Shown: piece by piece, positions 24,540-33,969 of the stretch
Position numbering within the stretch: position 1 is the first letter of the stretch
Layout: each line of letters starts with the position of its first letter
Assembly: GCF_002119725.1 (NCBI RefSeq)
Contig: NZ_CP021109.1
Location: 2,604,001-2,668,000 of the forward strand
DNA length: 64,000 nt
Direction of reading: 5' to 3'
Origin: Bordetella genomosp. 9
GTDB taxonomy: Bacteria; Pseudomonadota; Gammaproteobacteria; Burkholderiales; Burkholderiaceae_B
Made by a program: the position numbers and the translations under genes
Notes under the pieces: generated by a model
Database searches by the model: none
Seen by the model: only the letters and a program-made list of their open reading frames with translations
What the model was told of the DNA's origin: nothing

Positions 24540-25697
24540 ATGCGCCGCCCTCCCATTATCAACCGCATCCTCGCCATCGGCATTCTCGTGCATCTCTACA
24601 TCGCGCTGCGGCTGCTTCCGGATGCGCCCATCCCGCAGGCGGCGCGCTGGCTGGGGGCCCTTTACCTGGCGCTGTCCTGCCTGCTCATCCCGCTGGGCGC
24701 GCGCGCCCGGCAGCTGCCGCCATCGTGGGGCCGGGCAGCGGCGTGGGCCGGCCTGCTGGCGATGGGGTTTTTCTCCTCGCTCTTCGTGTTGACCTTGCTG
24801 CGCGACGTGTTGCTGTTCGCCGTGTGGGCGGCGGACGCGCTGCGCGGTGTGCCGGCCGACGAAACCGCCCTGCGCGGGTCGTCCGCGCTATGGGTGCCCG
24901 TCCTGGCGCTGTTGCTGACGCTGGTCGGCCTGTTCAATGCCCGGCGGCGCGCGCGCATTGTCACGGTCAACGTGCCGATCGCTGGCCTGCCGCCCGCCCT
25001 GGATGGATTCACGATCGCGCAGATCAGCGACATCCACGTCGGTCCCACCATCCGGCGTCCCTATGTCGAGGCCATCGTCGCCGCCGTGAACCGGATGGAG
25101 GCCGACGTGGTCGCCATCACGGGCGATGTGGTGGACGGCCCGGTGCATCAATTGGCGCCGCATGCCGCACCGCTGGGCCAACTGCGCGCGCGCCACGGCG
25201 TCTACCTGGTCACGGGCAATCACGAGTACTACTCCGGCGCCCGTGAATGGGTGGCGGAATTCGAAAGGATGGGCTTGTGCGTGCTGTCGAACCGGCATGT
25301 CGTGATCGCGCATGGGGGGACGCCGCTGGTGCTCGCCGGCGTCACGGACTACAGCGCGGGCCAATTCGACCCCGCGCAGCGCAGCGATCCGCGCGGGGCG
25401 CTGCTGGGCGCGCCGCCCGATGCCGCCGTGCGCATCCTGCTGGCGCACCAGCCGCGCAGCGCCTTCGCCGCCGAGCCGGCGGGCTACACCCTGCAGCTGT
25501 CCGGGCATACCCACGGCGGCCAGTTCCTGCCCTGGAATTTCTTTGTCCGCCTGCAGCAGCCCTTCACGGCCGGGCTGCGCAGACTGGGACGGTTGTGGGT
25601 CTATACCAGCCGGGGCACCGGCTACTGGGGCCCGCCCAAGCGCGTCGGCGCTCCGTCGGAAATCACCCGCATCCGGCTGGTGCCCGCGCGCCTGTAG
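24540..25697 (+). CDS. Membrane-anchored metallophosphoesterase (YkuE/YaeI-like)
   Basis: A 385-residue protein with four N-terminal hydrophobic segments (about 8-135) followed by a calcineurin-type phosphoesterase domain. The metal motifs are D164-H166 (SDIHVG), D196 (GDVVDG), N227-H228 (GNHEYY), a His in LLAHQP and GHTHGG. Relatives hydrolyse UDP-diacylglucosamine-like or other phosphoester lipids at the membrane; the substrate is not known here. ATG 24540 has GGAG eight bases upstream. Confidence 0.9.
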   Translation: MRRPPIINRILAIGILVHLYIALRLLPDAPIPQAARWLGALYLALSCLLIPLGARARQLPPSWGRAAAWAGLLAMGFFSSLFVLTLLRDVLLFAVWAADALRGVPADETALRGSSALWVPVLALLLTLVGLFNARRRARIVTVNVPIAGLPPALDGFTIAQISDIHVGPTIRRPYVEAIVAAVNRMEADVVAITGDVVDGPVHQLAPHAAPLGQLRARHGVYLVTGNHEYYSGAREWVAEFERMGLCVLSNRHVVIAHGGTPLVLAGVTDYSAGQFDPAQRSDPRGALLGAPPDAAVRILLAHQPRSAFAAEPAGYTLQLSGHTHGGQFLPWNFFVRLQQPFTAGLRRLGRLWVYTSRGTGYWGPPKRVGAPSEITRIRLVPARL

Positions 25698-25700
25698 CGG

Positions 25701-27017
25701 CTACTCGGATGCCGGCGCCGTCGGCAGGTGCAGCCGGCCGGTGTGATAGTCGTAACCGTAGACCTCGCCGTAACGCCCCCACTCCACCGCCACCTTGAGC
25801 ACGCGTTCGGCTTCGTCGGGCTTGAGAAAACCTTCCAGCACGTCCAGGAACTGTTTTTCCGGCAACTCCCCGGTTGGCTCCTGCTGAAGCGAGTGGCAGA
25901 TACTGGCCGCCAGCGGAATGTGCGCCAGCAACTGCCTGCCGAAAATCTCCTGGCGCTCCTGCTGCTCGGATGCCGCGTAGCGGCGGCCCACCGGCGTCAG
26001 TGCGATATCGCCCTGCTCTACCACCGCCAGCCCGAGCAGCCCCAGCGCTTCGTAGGCGGGGAACAGTTCCTCATCCGGCAATCCGGCCTCCTCTGCCAGG
26101 CGGGGCAAGTCGGCGCGCCCGTTAAGGGGCGGTTCGGCGAGCAGCTCCAGCACGGCTTCCATCGTGCCGACGTTGGCATCCGGCAAGCGATAGGCCTGGT
26201 GCACGGCGGGCAAGGCGGCGCCTGCGGCGGCCGAAGGCTGGGGCTTGGCGGTCATGAGCGAATAGACCTGGTCGACCAGCGCGCGGACTTCGGCAGATTC
26301 GGCATTGCGCGGACGCGGCAGGCCGACGCGTATTTCGTCGCGCACGCGGCCCGGGTCGCTGGAAAAAATGAGGATGCGGTCCGCCATCATCACGGCCTCC
26401 TCGATGTTGTGCGATACGACCAGGATGCCGCGCGTACCGATGCGCCGTTCCTCCCACAGCTCCAGCATATCGTCGCGCAGCGACTCCCCGGTCAGCACGT
26501 CCAGCGCGGAAAACGCCTCGTCCATCAGCAACACGTCCGGATCGGTGGCCAGCGCCCTGGCGATGCCGACACGCTGGCGCATGCCGCCCGACAGCTCGCG
26601 CGGCAGCGCGCCGCCGAATCCCGCCAGTCCGATCAGCTCCAGCGCGGCCTCGGCGCGCTGCTCCCGCTCGGCCGCCGGCACGCCCTGGGCTTCGAGCCCA
26701 AGCGCCACATTCTGGCGCACGGTGAGCCAGGGAAACAGGGCAAAGGACTGGAACACCATCGCAATGCCCGCCGCGGGCCCGTACAAGGGCTGGCCGCGAT
26801 AATGGACGCTGCCCTGGTCCGCCGGAATCAAGCCCGCCATGATCCGCAGCAGCGTCGATTTGCCCGATCCGGATTTGCCGAGCAGCGCCACGATCTCGCC
26901 TTCCCGCAGATGGAAATCGACGTTCTCGAGCACCGAGCGGATCGCTCCATCGGCGGTGCGGAACACCTTGCTGACACCGCTCAGGTCCAGCAGATTCTTT
27001 TCGGCCTTCATCGTCAT
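25701..27017 (-). CDS. ABC transporter ATPase with AAA-associated C-terminal domain
   Basis: A 438-residue ATPase of the nitrate/sulfonate/taurine importer class. Walker A is GKSGSGKST (47-55), the Q-loop MVFQSFALFP, the signature LSGGMRQRVGIARA and Walker B VLLMDEAFSALD. After about residue 290 comes an extra domain (about 150 residues) matching the AAA-associated C-terminal domain seen in some of these ATPases, possibly regulatory. ATG 27017 overlaps the permease stop in ATGA, so the two are coupled. No binding protein is adjacent. Confidence 0.9.
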   Translation of the reverse strand: MTMKAEKNLLDLSGVSKVFRTADGAIRSVLENVDFHLREGEIVALLGKSGSGKSTLLRIMAGLIPADQGSVHYRGQPLYGPAAGIAMVFQSFALFPWLTVRQNVALGLEAQGVPAAEREQRAEAALELIGLAGFGGALPRELSGGMRQRVGIARALATDPDVLLMDEAFSALDVLTGESLRDDMLELWEERRIGTRGILVVSHNIEEAVMMADRILIFSSDPGRVRDEIRVGLPRPRNAESAEVRALVDQVYSLMTAKPQPSAAAGAALPAVHQAYRLPDANVGTMEAVLELLAEPPLNGRADLPRLAEEAGLPDEELFPAYEALGLLGLAVVEQGDIALTPVGRRYAASEQQERQEIFGRQLLAHIPLAASICHSLQQEPTGELPEKQFLDVLEGFLKPDEAERVLKVAVEWGRYGEVYGYDYHTGRLHLPTAPASE

Positions 27018-28747
27018 CGGCTCCACTTTTCCGCCAGCAGGTACAGGCGGCGCCACAGGAAGCGGTTCAACCCCATCACGAAAATGCACATGACGCCGAT
27101 GCCGAGCGCGATGCGCGGGAAATCGCCACGCGTCGTCATGTCGGCGATATAGCCTCCCAACCCCGTCGCGGTCAGCGTGGTGTTGCCCCAGGTCACGACC
27201 TCGGCGACGATACTGGCGTTCCAGGAACCGCCGCTGGCCGTGATCGCGCCGGTGACGAAGCTGGGAAACACCGCGGGCAGATAGAAACGCCGCCATTTCA
27301 GCCAGCCTTTCAGGCCGAGGTTGTCGGCGGCGTACCGCAGGTCGCTGGGGATGGTGGTGGCCCCGGCCACCACGTTGAACAAGATATACCACTGCGTGCC
27401 GAAGACCATCAGCGGACTGAGCCAGATCTCGGGATTGAGTTTCCAGGCCACGATGACAATGACGGCCAGCGGAAACAGCAGGTTCGACGGAAACGCCGCC
27501 AGCAGCTGCGCCAGCGCCTGGATCCGCTGCGACCAGCGCGGCCGCAGGCCGATCGCGATGCCCACCGGCACCCAGACAAGAGACGCGATCGCGATCAGCA
27601 CCAGGACGCGGAGCAGTGTGATCAGGCCGAGCCAGAACACGTGCGCGACTTCGCCCCAGCCGACCTCGCCATGGACGAATACCGCAAGCCGCCAGACGGC
27701 GATCAGCGCCAGCGCGGCCAAGATGGCGTCCACGGCGCGTTGGACATGGGGGTTGCCGCCCCGGCTGCGGGCGCGCACCGAAGTCCCGTCGTAAGGACGG
27801 CGGAACCAGCCCAGGGCGCCCTGCGCGCGCTGGGCGACGGCCTCGGTCCAGGCGCGCGTCAATCGCGCGCGCCGCAGCCAATCGAGCAGCCATGATTGCT
27901 GAGCGGTATTGCTTTGGGCGTCCTCGAAGCGGAACTTGTCCGCCCATGCCAGCAGCGGGCGGAAAAACAACTGGTCGTACAGCAGGATGCCGACGGCCAT
28001 CGCGACGATCGCATAGACGATGGCCCGCACATTTTGCGCATCGATCGCCACGGCAATGTACGACCCGATGCCGGGCAGCTTGATGTCCTGGTTCGACACC
28101 GTGATCGCTTCGGAGGCGACCACGAAGAACCAGCCCCCCGACATGGACAGCATCATGTTCCAAAGCAACGCGGGCGTGGCGTAGGGCAGCTCCAGGCGCC
28201 AGAAGCGCTGCCAGCCGCTCAGGCGGAAAACGCGGGCGGCCTCGTTCAGCTCCGACGGCACGGTGCGTATGGACTGATACAGGCTCAGGGCCATGTTCCA
28301 GGCCTGCGAGGTGAAAATCGCGAAGATGGCCGCGCACTCGACACCCAGCAGACGCCCCGGAAACAGCGCAATGAAGCCGGTGACCGTGATCGAAAGAAAG
28401 CCCAGGATGGGAATGGACTGCAGGATGTCCACGGCGGGCACCAGAATCTTTTCGGCCACGCGCGACTTCGACGCCACGGCGGCGAACGCGAAACTGAAGA
28501 TCAGCGACGCTCCCAAAGCCATGAACATGCGCAGCGTGGTGCGCAACAGGTAATACGGCAGATAGGCGGGATCCAGCGAGATCGGCAGCGGCGTACCCAC
28601 TGCGTACGGCTTGGCCATCTGCGACGCGCCGAAGGCGAGCGCCGCCAGGATGCCAAGCACCAGAGGCAGCAGTGCCCAATCCCAGCGATTGGGTCCGCGG
28701 CCCTGCGCCGAGCCGACCGCCGGCTTGAATTCGGATATCGGAAACAC
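27014..28747 (-). CDS. ABC transporter permease, two fused membrane domains
   Basis: A 577-residue permease containing two binding-protein-dependent transport domains in one chain. The first (about 65-280) has the EAA-type loop LNEAARVFRLSGWQRFWRLE; the second (about 375-570) has DLRYAADNLGLKGWLKWRRF. Twelve or so membrane segments, joined by a basic linker near 300-340. A single chain can form the whole channel with two copies of the downstream ATPase. The substrate class (nitrate, sulfonate or related anions) is inferred from the ATPase. Confidence 0.88.
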   Translation of the reverse strand: MFPISEFKPAVGSAQGRGPNRWDWALLPLVLGILAALAFGASQMAKPYAVGTPLPISLDPAYLPYYLLRTTLRMFMALGASLIFSFAFAAVASKSRVAEKILVPAVDILQSIPILGFLSITVTGFIALFPGRLLGVECAAIFAIFTSQAWNMALSLYQSIRTVPSELNEAARVFRLSGWQRFWRLELPYATPALLWNMMLSMSGGWFFVVASEAITVSNQDIKLPGIGSYIAVAIDAQNVRAIVYAIVAMAVGILLYDQLFFRPLLAWADKFRFEDAQSNTAQQSWLLDWLRRARLTRAWTEAVAQRAQGALGWFRRPYDGTSVRARSRGGNPHVQRAVDAILAALALIAVWRLAVFVHGEVGWGEVAHVFWLGLITLLRVLVLIAIASLVWVPVGIAIGLRPRWSQRIQALAQLLAAFPSNLLFPLAVIVIVAWKLNPEIWLSPLMVFGTQWYILFNVVAGATTIPSDLRYAADNLGLKGWLKWRRFYLPAVFPSFVTGAITASGGSWNASIVAEVVTWGNTTLTATGLGGYIADMTTRGDFPRIALGIGVMCIFVMGLNRFLWRRLYLLAEKWSR

Positions 28748-28949
28748 GCCCTGCTCCCACAGGCAAAAACCACGTCACGGTCGCGGGCGAACGGGGCAGC
28801 CCGCGAAGGCGTGCGCACGGTATCACGGCGCCCGGCCATGCGTCCATCGCCGCGACATGACGCAAAACTGAACGTCAACGCATGCCATCCCCGCGGCGAA
28901 TTGGTTTACGATCTGCGGCTTCTTCCCGTCCCCCGAGCAACCTGCTCCC

Positions 28950-30182
28950 ATGTCCACGACCGACGGCGCCGACCGTCTCGTTACCCGGCCGGCCTTCGCC
29001 CATTTCCTGCTGGCGCGGTTTGCCGCATCGCTGGCCTATCAGATCGTCTCCGTCGCCGTCGGCTGGCAGATCTATGCGCTGACCGGCAGCGCGCTGGACC
29101 TTGGATTGATCGGACTTGCGCAGTTCGGCCCGATGCTGGTGCTGACGCTGGTGGTCGGACATGTGGCCGACCGCTACGACCGGCGCTGCATCGTGGCGAT
29201 ATGCATGGCCGTCGAAGCCCTGGCCGCGCTCGTGCTCGCGGCCGTATCACTGGCCGGCGCGGCGAACCACCTGATCGTCTACGCCGCCATCATCGCCATC
29301 AGCTCGGCGCGCGCCTTTGAAGCGCCCACCCTGCCCGCGCTGATCCCGGCGGTGGTGCCGCGTGCGCTGATCCCCCGCGCCACGGCGCTGTCCACTTCGT
29401 CCAACCAGGTCGCGCAGATCGCCGGGCCGGCACTGGGCGGCGTCGGCTACGGCCTGGGCGCCGGCTGGGTCTACGCACTGGCGGCTGTCTTCTACCTGGC
29501 CGGTCTGTACTCGATGCTGCGCATGAAAACCGAAGGCCCGCCGGCGCGCAAGGAGCCGACGACCTGGCGCACGCTGTTCGCCGGCTTCTCCTTCATCGCC
29601 CGCCGGCGCATCCTGTTTGGCACGCTGTCGCTGGACCTGTTCGCCGTGCTGCTGGGCGGCGCCACCGCCCTGCTGCCGGTATTCGCCAAGGACATCCTGC
29701 AGGCAGGCCCATGGGCGCTGGGGGCGCTGCGCGCCGCCCCGGCGGTCGGCGCGGCGGCGATGGCGCTGGTGCTGGGCCGGCGCAGTCTGGACGGCAACAT
29801 CGGCATGACGCTGTTCGGCGCGCTGTTCGTCTTCGGCGTGGCGACCGTGGTATTCGGTTATTCGCGCTCCATTCCCGTGTCGGTGGCGGCGCTGGCGGTG
29901 CTGGGCGCGGCGGACGCCATCAGCGTGGTGGTGCGCTCGTCGCTCGTACAGCTGAACACGCCCAACGAAATGCTCGGGCGGGTCAGCGCCATCAATATGC
30001 TGTTCGTCGGCACATCGAACCAGCTGGGCGAGTTCCGCGCGGGCGTGATGGCCGCCGCCACGGGACCGGTCGCGGCGGTCGTGATCGGCGGCGCGGGGAC
30101 CATCGCCGTGGCGGCTTTGTGGATGTGGTGGTATCCCGAACTGCGCCGGCTGCGCTCGCTGCACAACGTTCCCAACACCTGA
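28950..30182 (+). CDS. MFS transporter (EntS/MFS_3-like exporter)
   Basis: A 410-residue major facilitator protein of the EntS-type group, with about twelve membrane segments. The motif between segments 2 and 3 is GHVADRYDRRCIV, and the block ALSTSSNQVAQIAGPALGG is typical of this group. Relatives export siderophores or drugs; no siderophore genes are nearby. It starts 202 bp after the divergent ABC permease gene; that gap holds no visible gene. Confidence 0.87.
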   Translation: MSTTDGADRLVTRPAFAHFLLARFAASLAYQIVSVAVGWQIYALTGSALDLGLIGLAQFGPMLVLTLVVGHVADRYDRRCIVAICMAVEALAALVLAAVSLAGAANHLIVYAAIIAISSARAFEAPTLPALIPAVVPRALIPRATALSTSSNQVAQIAGPALGGVGYGLGAGWVYALAAVFYLAGLYSMLRMKTEGPPARKEPTTWRTLFAGFSFIARRRILFGTLSLDLFAVLLGGATALLPVFAKDILQAGPWALGALRAAPAVGAAAMALVLGRRSLDGNIGMTLFGALFVFGVATVVFGYSRSIPVSVAALAVLGAADAISVVVRSSLVQLNTPNEMLGRVSAINMLFVGTSNQLGEFRAGVMAAATGPVAAVVIGGAGTIAVAALWMWWYPELRRLRSLHNVPNT

Positions 30183-30279
30183 GCGGTCGCGGGGCCGGCC
30201 GGCCCATTACCCGCCGCCAAGAACTATTGTTTAATGTGCGGGCGCAGGCTGCTTCGTATTCCCCGACGACGTTACTCCG

Positions 30280-30663
30280 ATGACCGACCGCATATTCGTA
30301 TTCCTGGGCGCAATCAATATGTTCCTGGCCGTGGGCGCGGGCGCCTTCGGCGCGCATGGCCTGCGGCAGGTACTGTCTTCGGAAATGCTCGCCGTCTGGC
30401 AGACGGGCGTCACTTACCACATCGCCCACGCGCTGGGCCTGCTGGCGCTCGCGGCCCTCGGCGCACGCTACGGCGGCACGCTCTGGACGCTGGCAGGCTG
30501 GCTGATGTTTGCCGGCATCGTGCTTTTCAGCGGCAGTTTGTATCTGCTGTCCGCCACGGGCGTCCGCTGGCTCGGCGCCATCACCCCCATCGGCGGCGCG
30601 GCCTTCCTGGTTGCATGGGCCATCGTCGCCTGGGCCGCCTGGAGCCCGGCATCCGGGCGCTGA
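30280..30663 (+). CDS. DUF423 (YgdD-like) small membrane protein
   Basis: A 127-residue protein with four hydrophobic segments. The family start FLGAINMFLAVGAGAFGAHGL is followed by WQTGVTYHIAHALGLL and FSGSLYLLSATG, all conserved in DUF423. The function is unknown in the family. It lies 97 bp after the MFS gene and 31 bp before the EamA gene, and could be cotranscribed with both. Confidence 0.92.
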   Translation: MTDRIFVFLGAINMFLAVGAGAFGAHGLRQVLSSEMLAVWQTGVTYHIAHALGLLALAALGARYGGTLWTLAGWLMFAGIVLFSGSLYLLSATGVRWLGAITPIGGAAFLVAWAIVAWAAWSPASGR

Positions 30664-30694
30664 ACGCGGGGCCGCCGTGAGGCAAGCCCAACGG

Positions 30695-31564
30695 ATGAAC
30701 GCCGGGCGCGGCATCGCCTGCATCCTGTGCGGCGTGCTTTGCCTGACCGTCAGCGATGCCATCGCAAAGTGGCTGGGAAGCGCCTATTCGCCGGTGCAGA
30801 TTCTTTTCCTGCGCGCTACGATCGCGCTGCCCTTCGTGGCAGGCATCGTCATGATGCTGGGCGGCCGCCATGCCTTGCGCACCCGGCATCCCGGCATTCA
30901 TCTGCTGCGGGGCGCCATCAACGTGATTTCGGCCGTCGCCTTCTACACCGGCCTGCGTTATCTGCCCTTTGCCGAGGCAACCGCCATCTCCTATGCAGCG
31001 CCGCTGTGCGTTACGCTGCTGTCGGTGCTCCTGCTCAAGGAGCGGGTGGACGCGGTGCAATGGACGGCCCTCGTTGCGGGCTTCGCGGGCGTGGTGTTGA
31101 TCGTGCGCCCCGGTTCGGCGGGATTCGATGCAGCCGCGCTGCTGCCGCTTGCCACGGCCGTGCTTTACGCGTTCATGATGATTACCGCCCGTGCGATCGG
31201 ACCGGGAGAAAGCGTGCTGACCATGGGCTTGTACATCGTCGCGGCGCAGCTCGTTTGCAGCGCGCTCCCCTTGCCCTGGTTCTGGCGGACGCCGGACCCA
31301 TCGCACTGGCCATTCTTTGCGGGCGTGGCGCTGTTCAGCACGATGGGACTGACGCTGATCACGCAGGCGTTTCGCATCGCGCCCGCGTCGGTAGTGGCGC
31401 CGTTCGACTATATGGGCCTGGTGTGGGCGGCGCTGCTGGGCTGGATGGTGTGGCGGGAAGCGCCCGACGCGCTGACGTGGCTGGGCGCCCTGGTGATCGT
31501 TGTGGCCGGGCTTACTCTGATTCTGCGTGAGGCCATGCGGGGCGAGCGCAGGGCTGCGACGTAG
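30695..31564 (+). CDS. EamA/RhaT-family (DMT) transporter
   Basis: A 289-residue ten-segment inner-membrane carrier with two EamA repeats (about 3-135 and 150-282): YSPVQILFLRATIALPFV, YLPFAEATAISYAAPL and the second-half equivalent IAPASVVAPFDYMGLVWA. DMT proteins usually export metabolites; the substrate is unknown. ATG 30695 follows GAGG by 13 bases; GTG 30677 is the alternative. Its 3' end overlaps the convergent MFS gene by 53 bp. Confidence 0.87.
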   Translation: MNAGRGIACILCGVLCLTVSDAIAKWLGSAYSPVQILFLRATIALPFVAGIVMMLGGRHALRTRHPGIHLLRGAINVISAVAFYTGLRYLPFAEATAISYAAPLCVTLLSVLLLKERVDAVQWTALVAGFAGVVLIVRPGSAGFDAAALLPLATAVLYAFMMITARAIGPGESVLTMGLYIVAAQLVCSALPLPWFWRTPDPSHWPFFAGVALFSTMGLTLITQAFRIAPASVVAPFDYMGLVWAALLGWMVWREAPDALTWLGALVIVVAGLTLILREAMRGERRAAT

Positions 31565-32864
31565 CTCCGGCGGGCGATGCGCCGGCAGGCCCGGTTCCCG
31601 CCTTGTCTTGCGCATTGCGGGCGGCGCCGGCCACGCGGTACAGGCGCGCGGCCAGAATCAAGCCCAGGACCAGGAATGCGCCGATCAGCGCCGCCACGCC
31701 GGTCCAGCCGGCCGCCTCCCAGCACTTTCCGCCCACGGAACCAAGCACGCTGGAGCCCAGGTAGTACGCCAGCAGGTACAGCGACGCAGCCTGCGCCTTG
31801 TAGCCGCGCGCGAGCTGCCCCACCCATCCGCTGGCGACCGAATGCGCGGCGAAGAACCCGAAGGTGGCCAGGACGACGCCGGCCACCAGCACGCCCAGCA
31901 CCGGCGACAGTGTCAGCAGCGTACCCGCCAGCATGGTGCCCACGCCCAGGCACAACATGGCGCCCCGGCCGTGGCGGTCCGCCAGGCGCCCGAATAGCGC
32001 CGACGCGAAGATGCCGACCAGATACACCGTGAAAATGGCGCTGATCAGCGATTGGCTCAGCGAATACGGCGGCGCCATCAATCGGAATCCGGCGTAGTTG
32101 TAGAGGGTGACGAACCCGCCCATCAGCAAAAATCCCAGCGCGAAAAGCGACAGCAGATTCACGTCCGCCAGATGCGCCGCGAAACCCTGGCGCGCGGCGC
32201 GCCAGCCGCCGCCGCGCTGCGGCGTGAAGTGGCGCGACGGCGGCAGACTCAGCACAAACAGGACCGCCGACGCAATGCCCAGCAACCCTACCGTCATCAT
32301 CGCCACGCGCCAGTCCGCATGGTCGGCCACAAGGCCGGTCATGACGCGCCCCGCCATGCCGCCGAAAGCGCTGCCGCCGATGTACAGCCCCATGGCGAAA
32401 CCCAGATCGGATGCCGCGACCTCCTCGGCCAGGTAGGCCATGGCGACCGCGGGCACACCGCCCAGGACCAGTCCCTGCAGCGCCCGCACCGCGAGCAAGG
32501 CGTGCCAGTCCGGCATGAGCGCCGCCGCCAGCGTCAGCACGCCGGAAGCGAACAGCGAGACCGCCATGATGGGTTTGCGCGGCAGGCGGCTGGACCAGAA
32601 GCCGACGATGAAGATGGCCAGGGCCAGCAGCCCCGTGGTCAGTGACAGCGAAAGACTGCTTTGTGTGGGCGATATGCCGAAGTGATCGGCGAACAGCGGC
32701 AGCAGCGGCTGCACGCAATACATCAGCGAGAAGGTGGAAAAGCCGGCGGCGAACAGCGCCCAATTGGCATTGCGGTAACCCGCGGTGCCGCGAGTCAGGC
32801 GCGCCGCCGGCGCCTGCTCCTGTCGCGGCTGGCCTGCGGCACGTGTGGTCGATGGGGATGTCAT
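31512..32864 (-). CDS. MFS transporter (YnfM-like)
   Basis: A 450-residue twelve-segment major facilitator protein. Motifs include FSTFSLMYCVQPLLPLFADHF at the start (YnfM/NepI-like) and ALFGRLADRHGRGAM between segments 8 and 9. The C-terminal 30 residues are Ala/Pro-rich and non-conserved; part of this lies in the overlap with the convergent EamA gene. ATG 32864 is preferred to TTG 32879. Divergent from the LysR gene at 33010, which probably controls it. Confidence 0.88.
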   Translation of the reverse strand: MTSPSTTRAAGQPRQEQAPAARLTRGTAGYRNANWALFAAGFSTFSLMYCVQPLLPLFADHFGISPTQSSLSLSLTTGLLALAIFIVGFWSSRLPRKPIMAVSLFASGVLTLAAALMPDWHALLAVRALQGLVLGGVPAVAMAYLAEEVAASDLGFAMGLYIGGSAFGGMAGRVMTGLVADHADWRVAMMTVGLLGIASAVLFVLSLPPSRHFTPQRGGGWRAARQGFAAHLADVNLLSLFALGFLLMGGFVTLYNYAGFRLMAPPYSLSQSLISAIFTVYLVGIFASALFGRLADRHGRGAMLCLGVGTMLAGTLLTLSPVLGVLVAGVVLATFGFFAAHSVASGWVGQLARGYKAQAASLYLLAYYLGSSVLGSVGGKCWEAAGWTGVAALIGAFLVLGLILAARLYRVAGAARNAQDKAGTGPAGASPAGATSQPCARPAWPHAESE

Positions 32865-32951
32865 GGTGAAAGGCTGCAAGACGGACGGCGCCGGCCCGAA
32901 GACCCCTTCAAGCGTGAAACGGCGCGGCCGCCTGTCGATGCCGATACGGTA

Positions 32952-33013
32952 GACAGATTCGGGCTATCTGTCCAATATATGGAACTGCATCCAACCATAT
33001 CGAGAAAATATGG
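32952..33013. promoter_or_regulatory. Candidate LysR operators between MFS and LysR genes
   Basis: Two palindromic elements lie in the divergent gap: GACAGAT (32952-32958) / ATCTGTC (32966-32972), and CCATAT (32995-33000) / ATATGG (33008-33013), the second overlapping the LysR start codon. A further ATATGG lies at 32977-32982. Placement suggests control of the MFS gene and autoregulation; sequence inspection only. Confidence 0.45.
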
Positions 33014-33969
33014 AATTGCGCCATCTGCGCTACTTCGTCGCCGTCGCCGAGGAAAAGAATTTCACACGGGCGGCCGCGCGCCTGGGCATCGGCCAGCCCC
33101 CGCTCAGCCAGCAGATCCGCCAGCTCGAGGACGAACTGGGGGCTCCGCTGTTCCTCCGGCTGCCGCGCGGCATCGAACTGACCGAAGCGGGACAACAGTT
33201 CCTGGCGGACAGCCGCGACGTGCTCAACGCAGCCGCCCGCGCCGCGGACCAGGCACGCCGTCTCGGCAGGGGCGAATCGGGAACCTTGACGGTGGGGTTC
33301 ACGGCTTCGTCCGTCTTCCATCCGGCCCTGGCGCGGGCGCTGCGGGCTTATCGGGACGAGTATCCAGGGGTACGCGTGGCGCTGCGGGAAGGCAATACGG
33401 GGGTGCTGGTCGAATCCCTGCGCCGGGGCGAGGTCGACGTGGCCTTCCTGCGCCCGCCGTATGCCCTCGATGAGCAGTACGGCGCCCGGCGCATTGTCGA
33501 TGAAGCCATGCTGGCCGCGCTGCCGGCCGGCCATCCTCTTGCCGGGCGCAAAAGCCTGCGCGTGGCGGACCTGCGCGATGAGCCCTTCGTGCTGTTCCCC
33601 CGTCCGGTGGGCTCCGGCCTGTACGACGCCATCTACGCCGCTTGCCTGCGCGCGGGGTTCCGGCCCCGCATCGGCCAGGAAGCGCCGCAGATGGCGTCCA
33701 TCGTCAGCCTGGTCGCGGCGGGTTTCGGCATTTCCCTCGTCCCTGAAAGCCTGCGCCATGTCCACTCCGAAGGTATCCGCTATGTGCCCTTGCGCGGGGA
33801 TGCGCCGCGCGCCCTGCTGGAACTGGCCTATCCTCTGCATCCGCCCTCGCAGGCCGTGCGCAACGCGGTCGAGGTCATGACGCACGCCGGCACGACCCGG
33901 GATGCGCCGTCATCCGCGCCGAACGTCCGGCCGGCCCCGCGGCGGCGAGGCCGCGCCCCACACCATTGA
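33010..33969 (+). CDS. LysR-family regulator upstream of fetAB
   Basis: A 319-residue LysR protein: helix-turn-helix residues 1-60 (NFTRAAARLGIGQPPLSQQI) and an effector domain with FTASSVFHPALAR and AAGFGISLVPESL. The last ~20 residues are Pro/Arg-rich and extend past the usual end. It is divergent from the YnfM-like MFS gene, and its TGA overlaps the fetA ATG (TGATG), so it may also be translated with the fetAB genes. Confidence 0.9.
   Translation: MELRHLRYFVAVAEEKNFTRAAARLGIGQPPLSQQIRQLEDELGAPLFLRLPRGIELTEAGQQFLADSRDVLNAAARAADQARRLGRGESGTLTVGFTASSVFHPALARALRAYRDEYPGVRVALREGNTGVLVESLRRGEVDVAFLRPPYALDEQYGARRIVDEAMLAALPAGHPLAGRKSLRVADLRDEPFVLFPRPVGSGLYDAIYAACLRAGFRPRIGQEAPQMASIVSLVAAGFGISLVPESLRHVHSEGIRYVPLRGDAPRALLELAYPLHPPSQAVRNAVEVMTHAGTTRDAPSSAPNVRPAPRRRGRAPHH

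Noticed and set aside
27018..28865. A single 1054-residue protein joining the ATPase to upstream sequence
   Set aside because: The upstream part is the permease gene read in the wrong frame; the ATPase starts at 27017 with an ATGA overlap.
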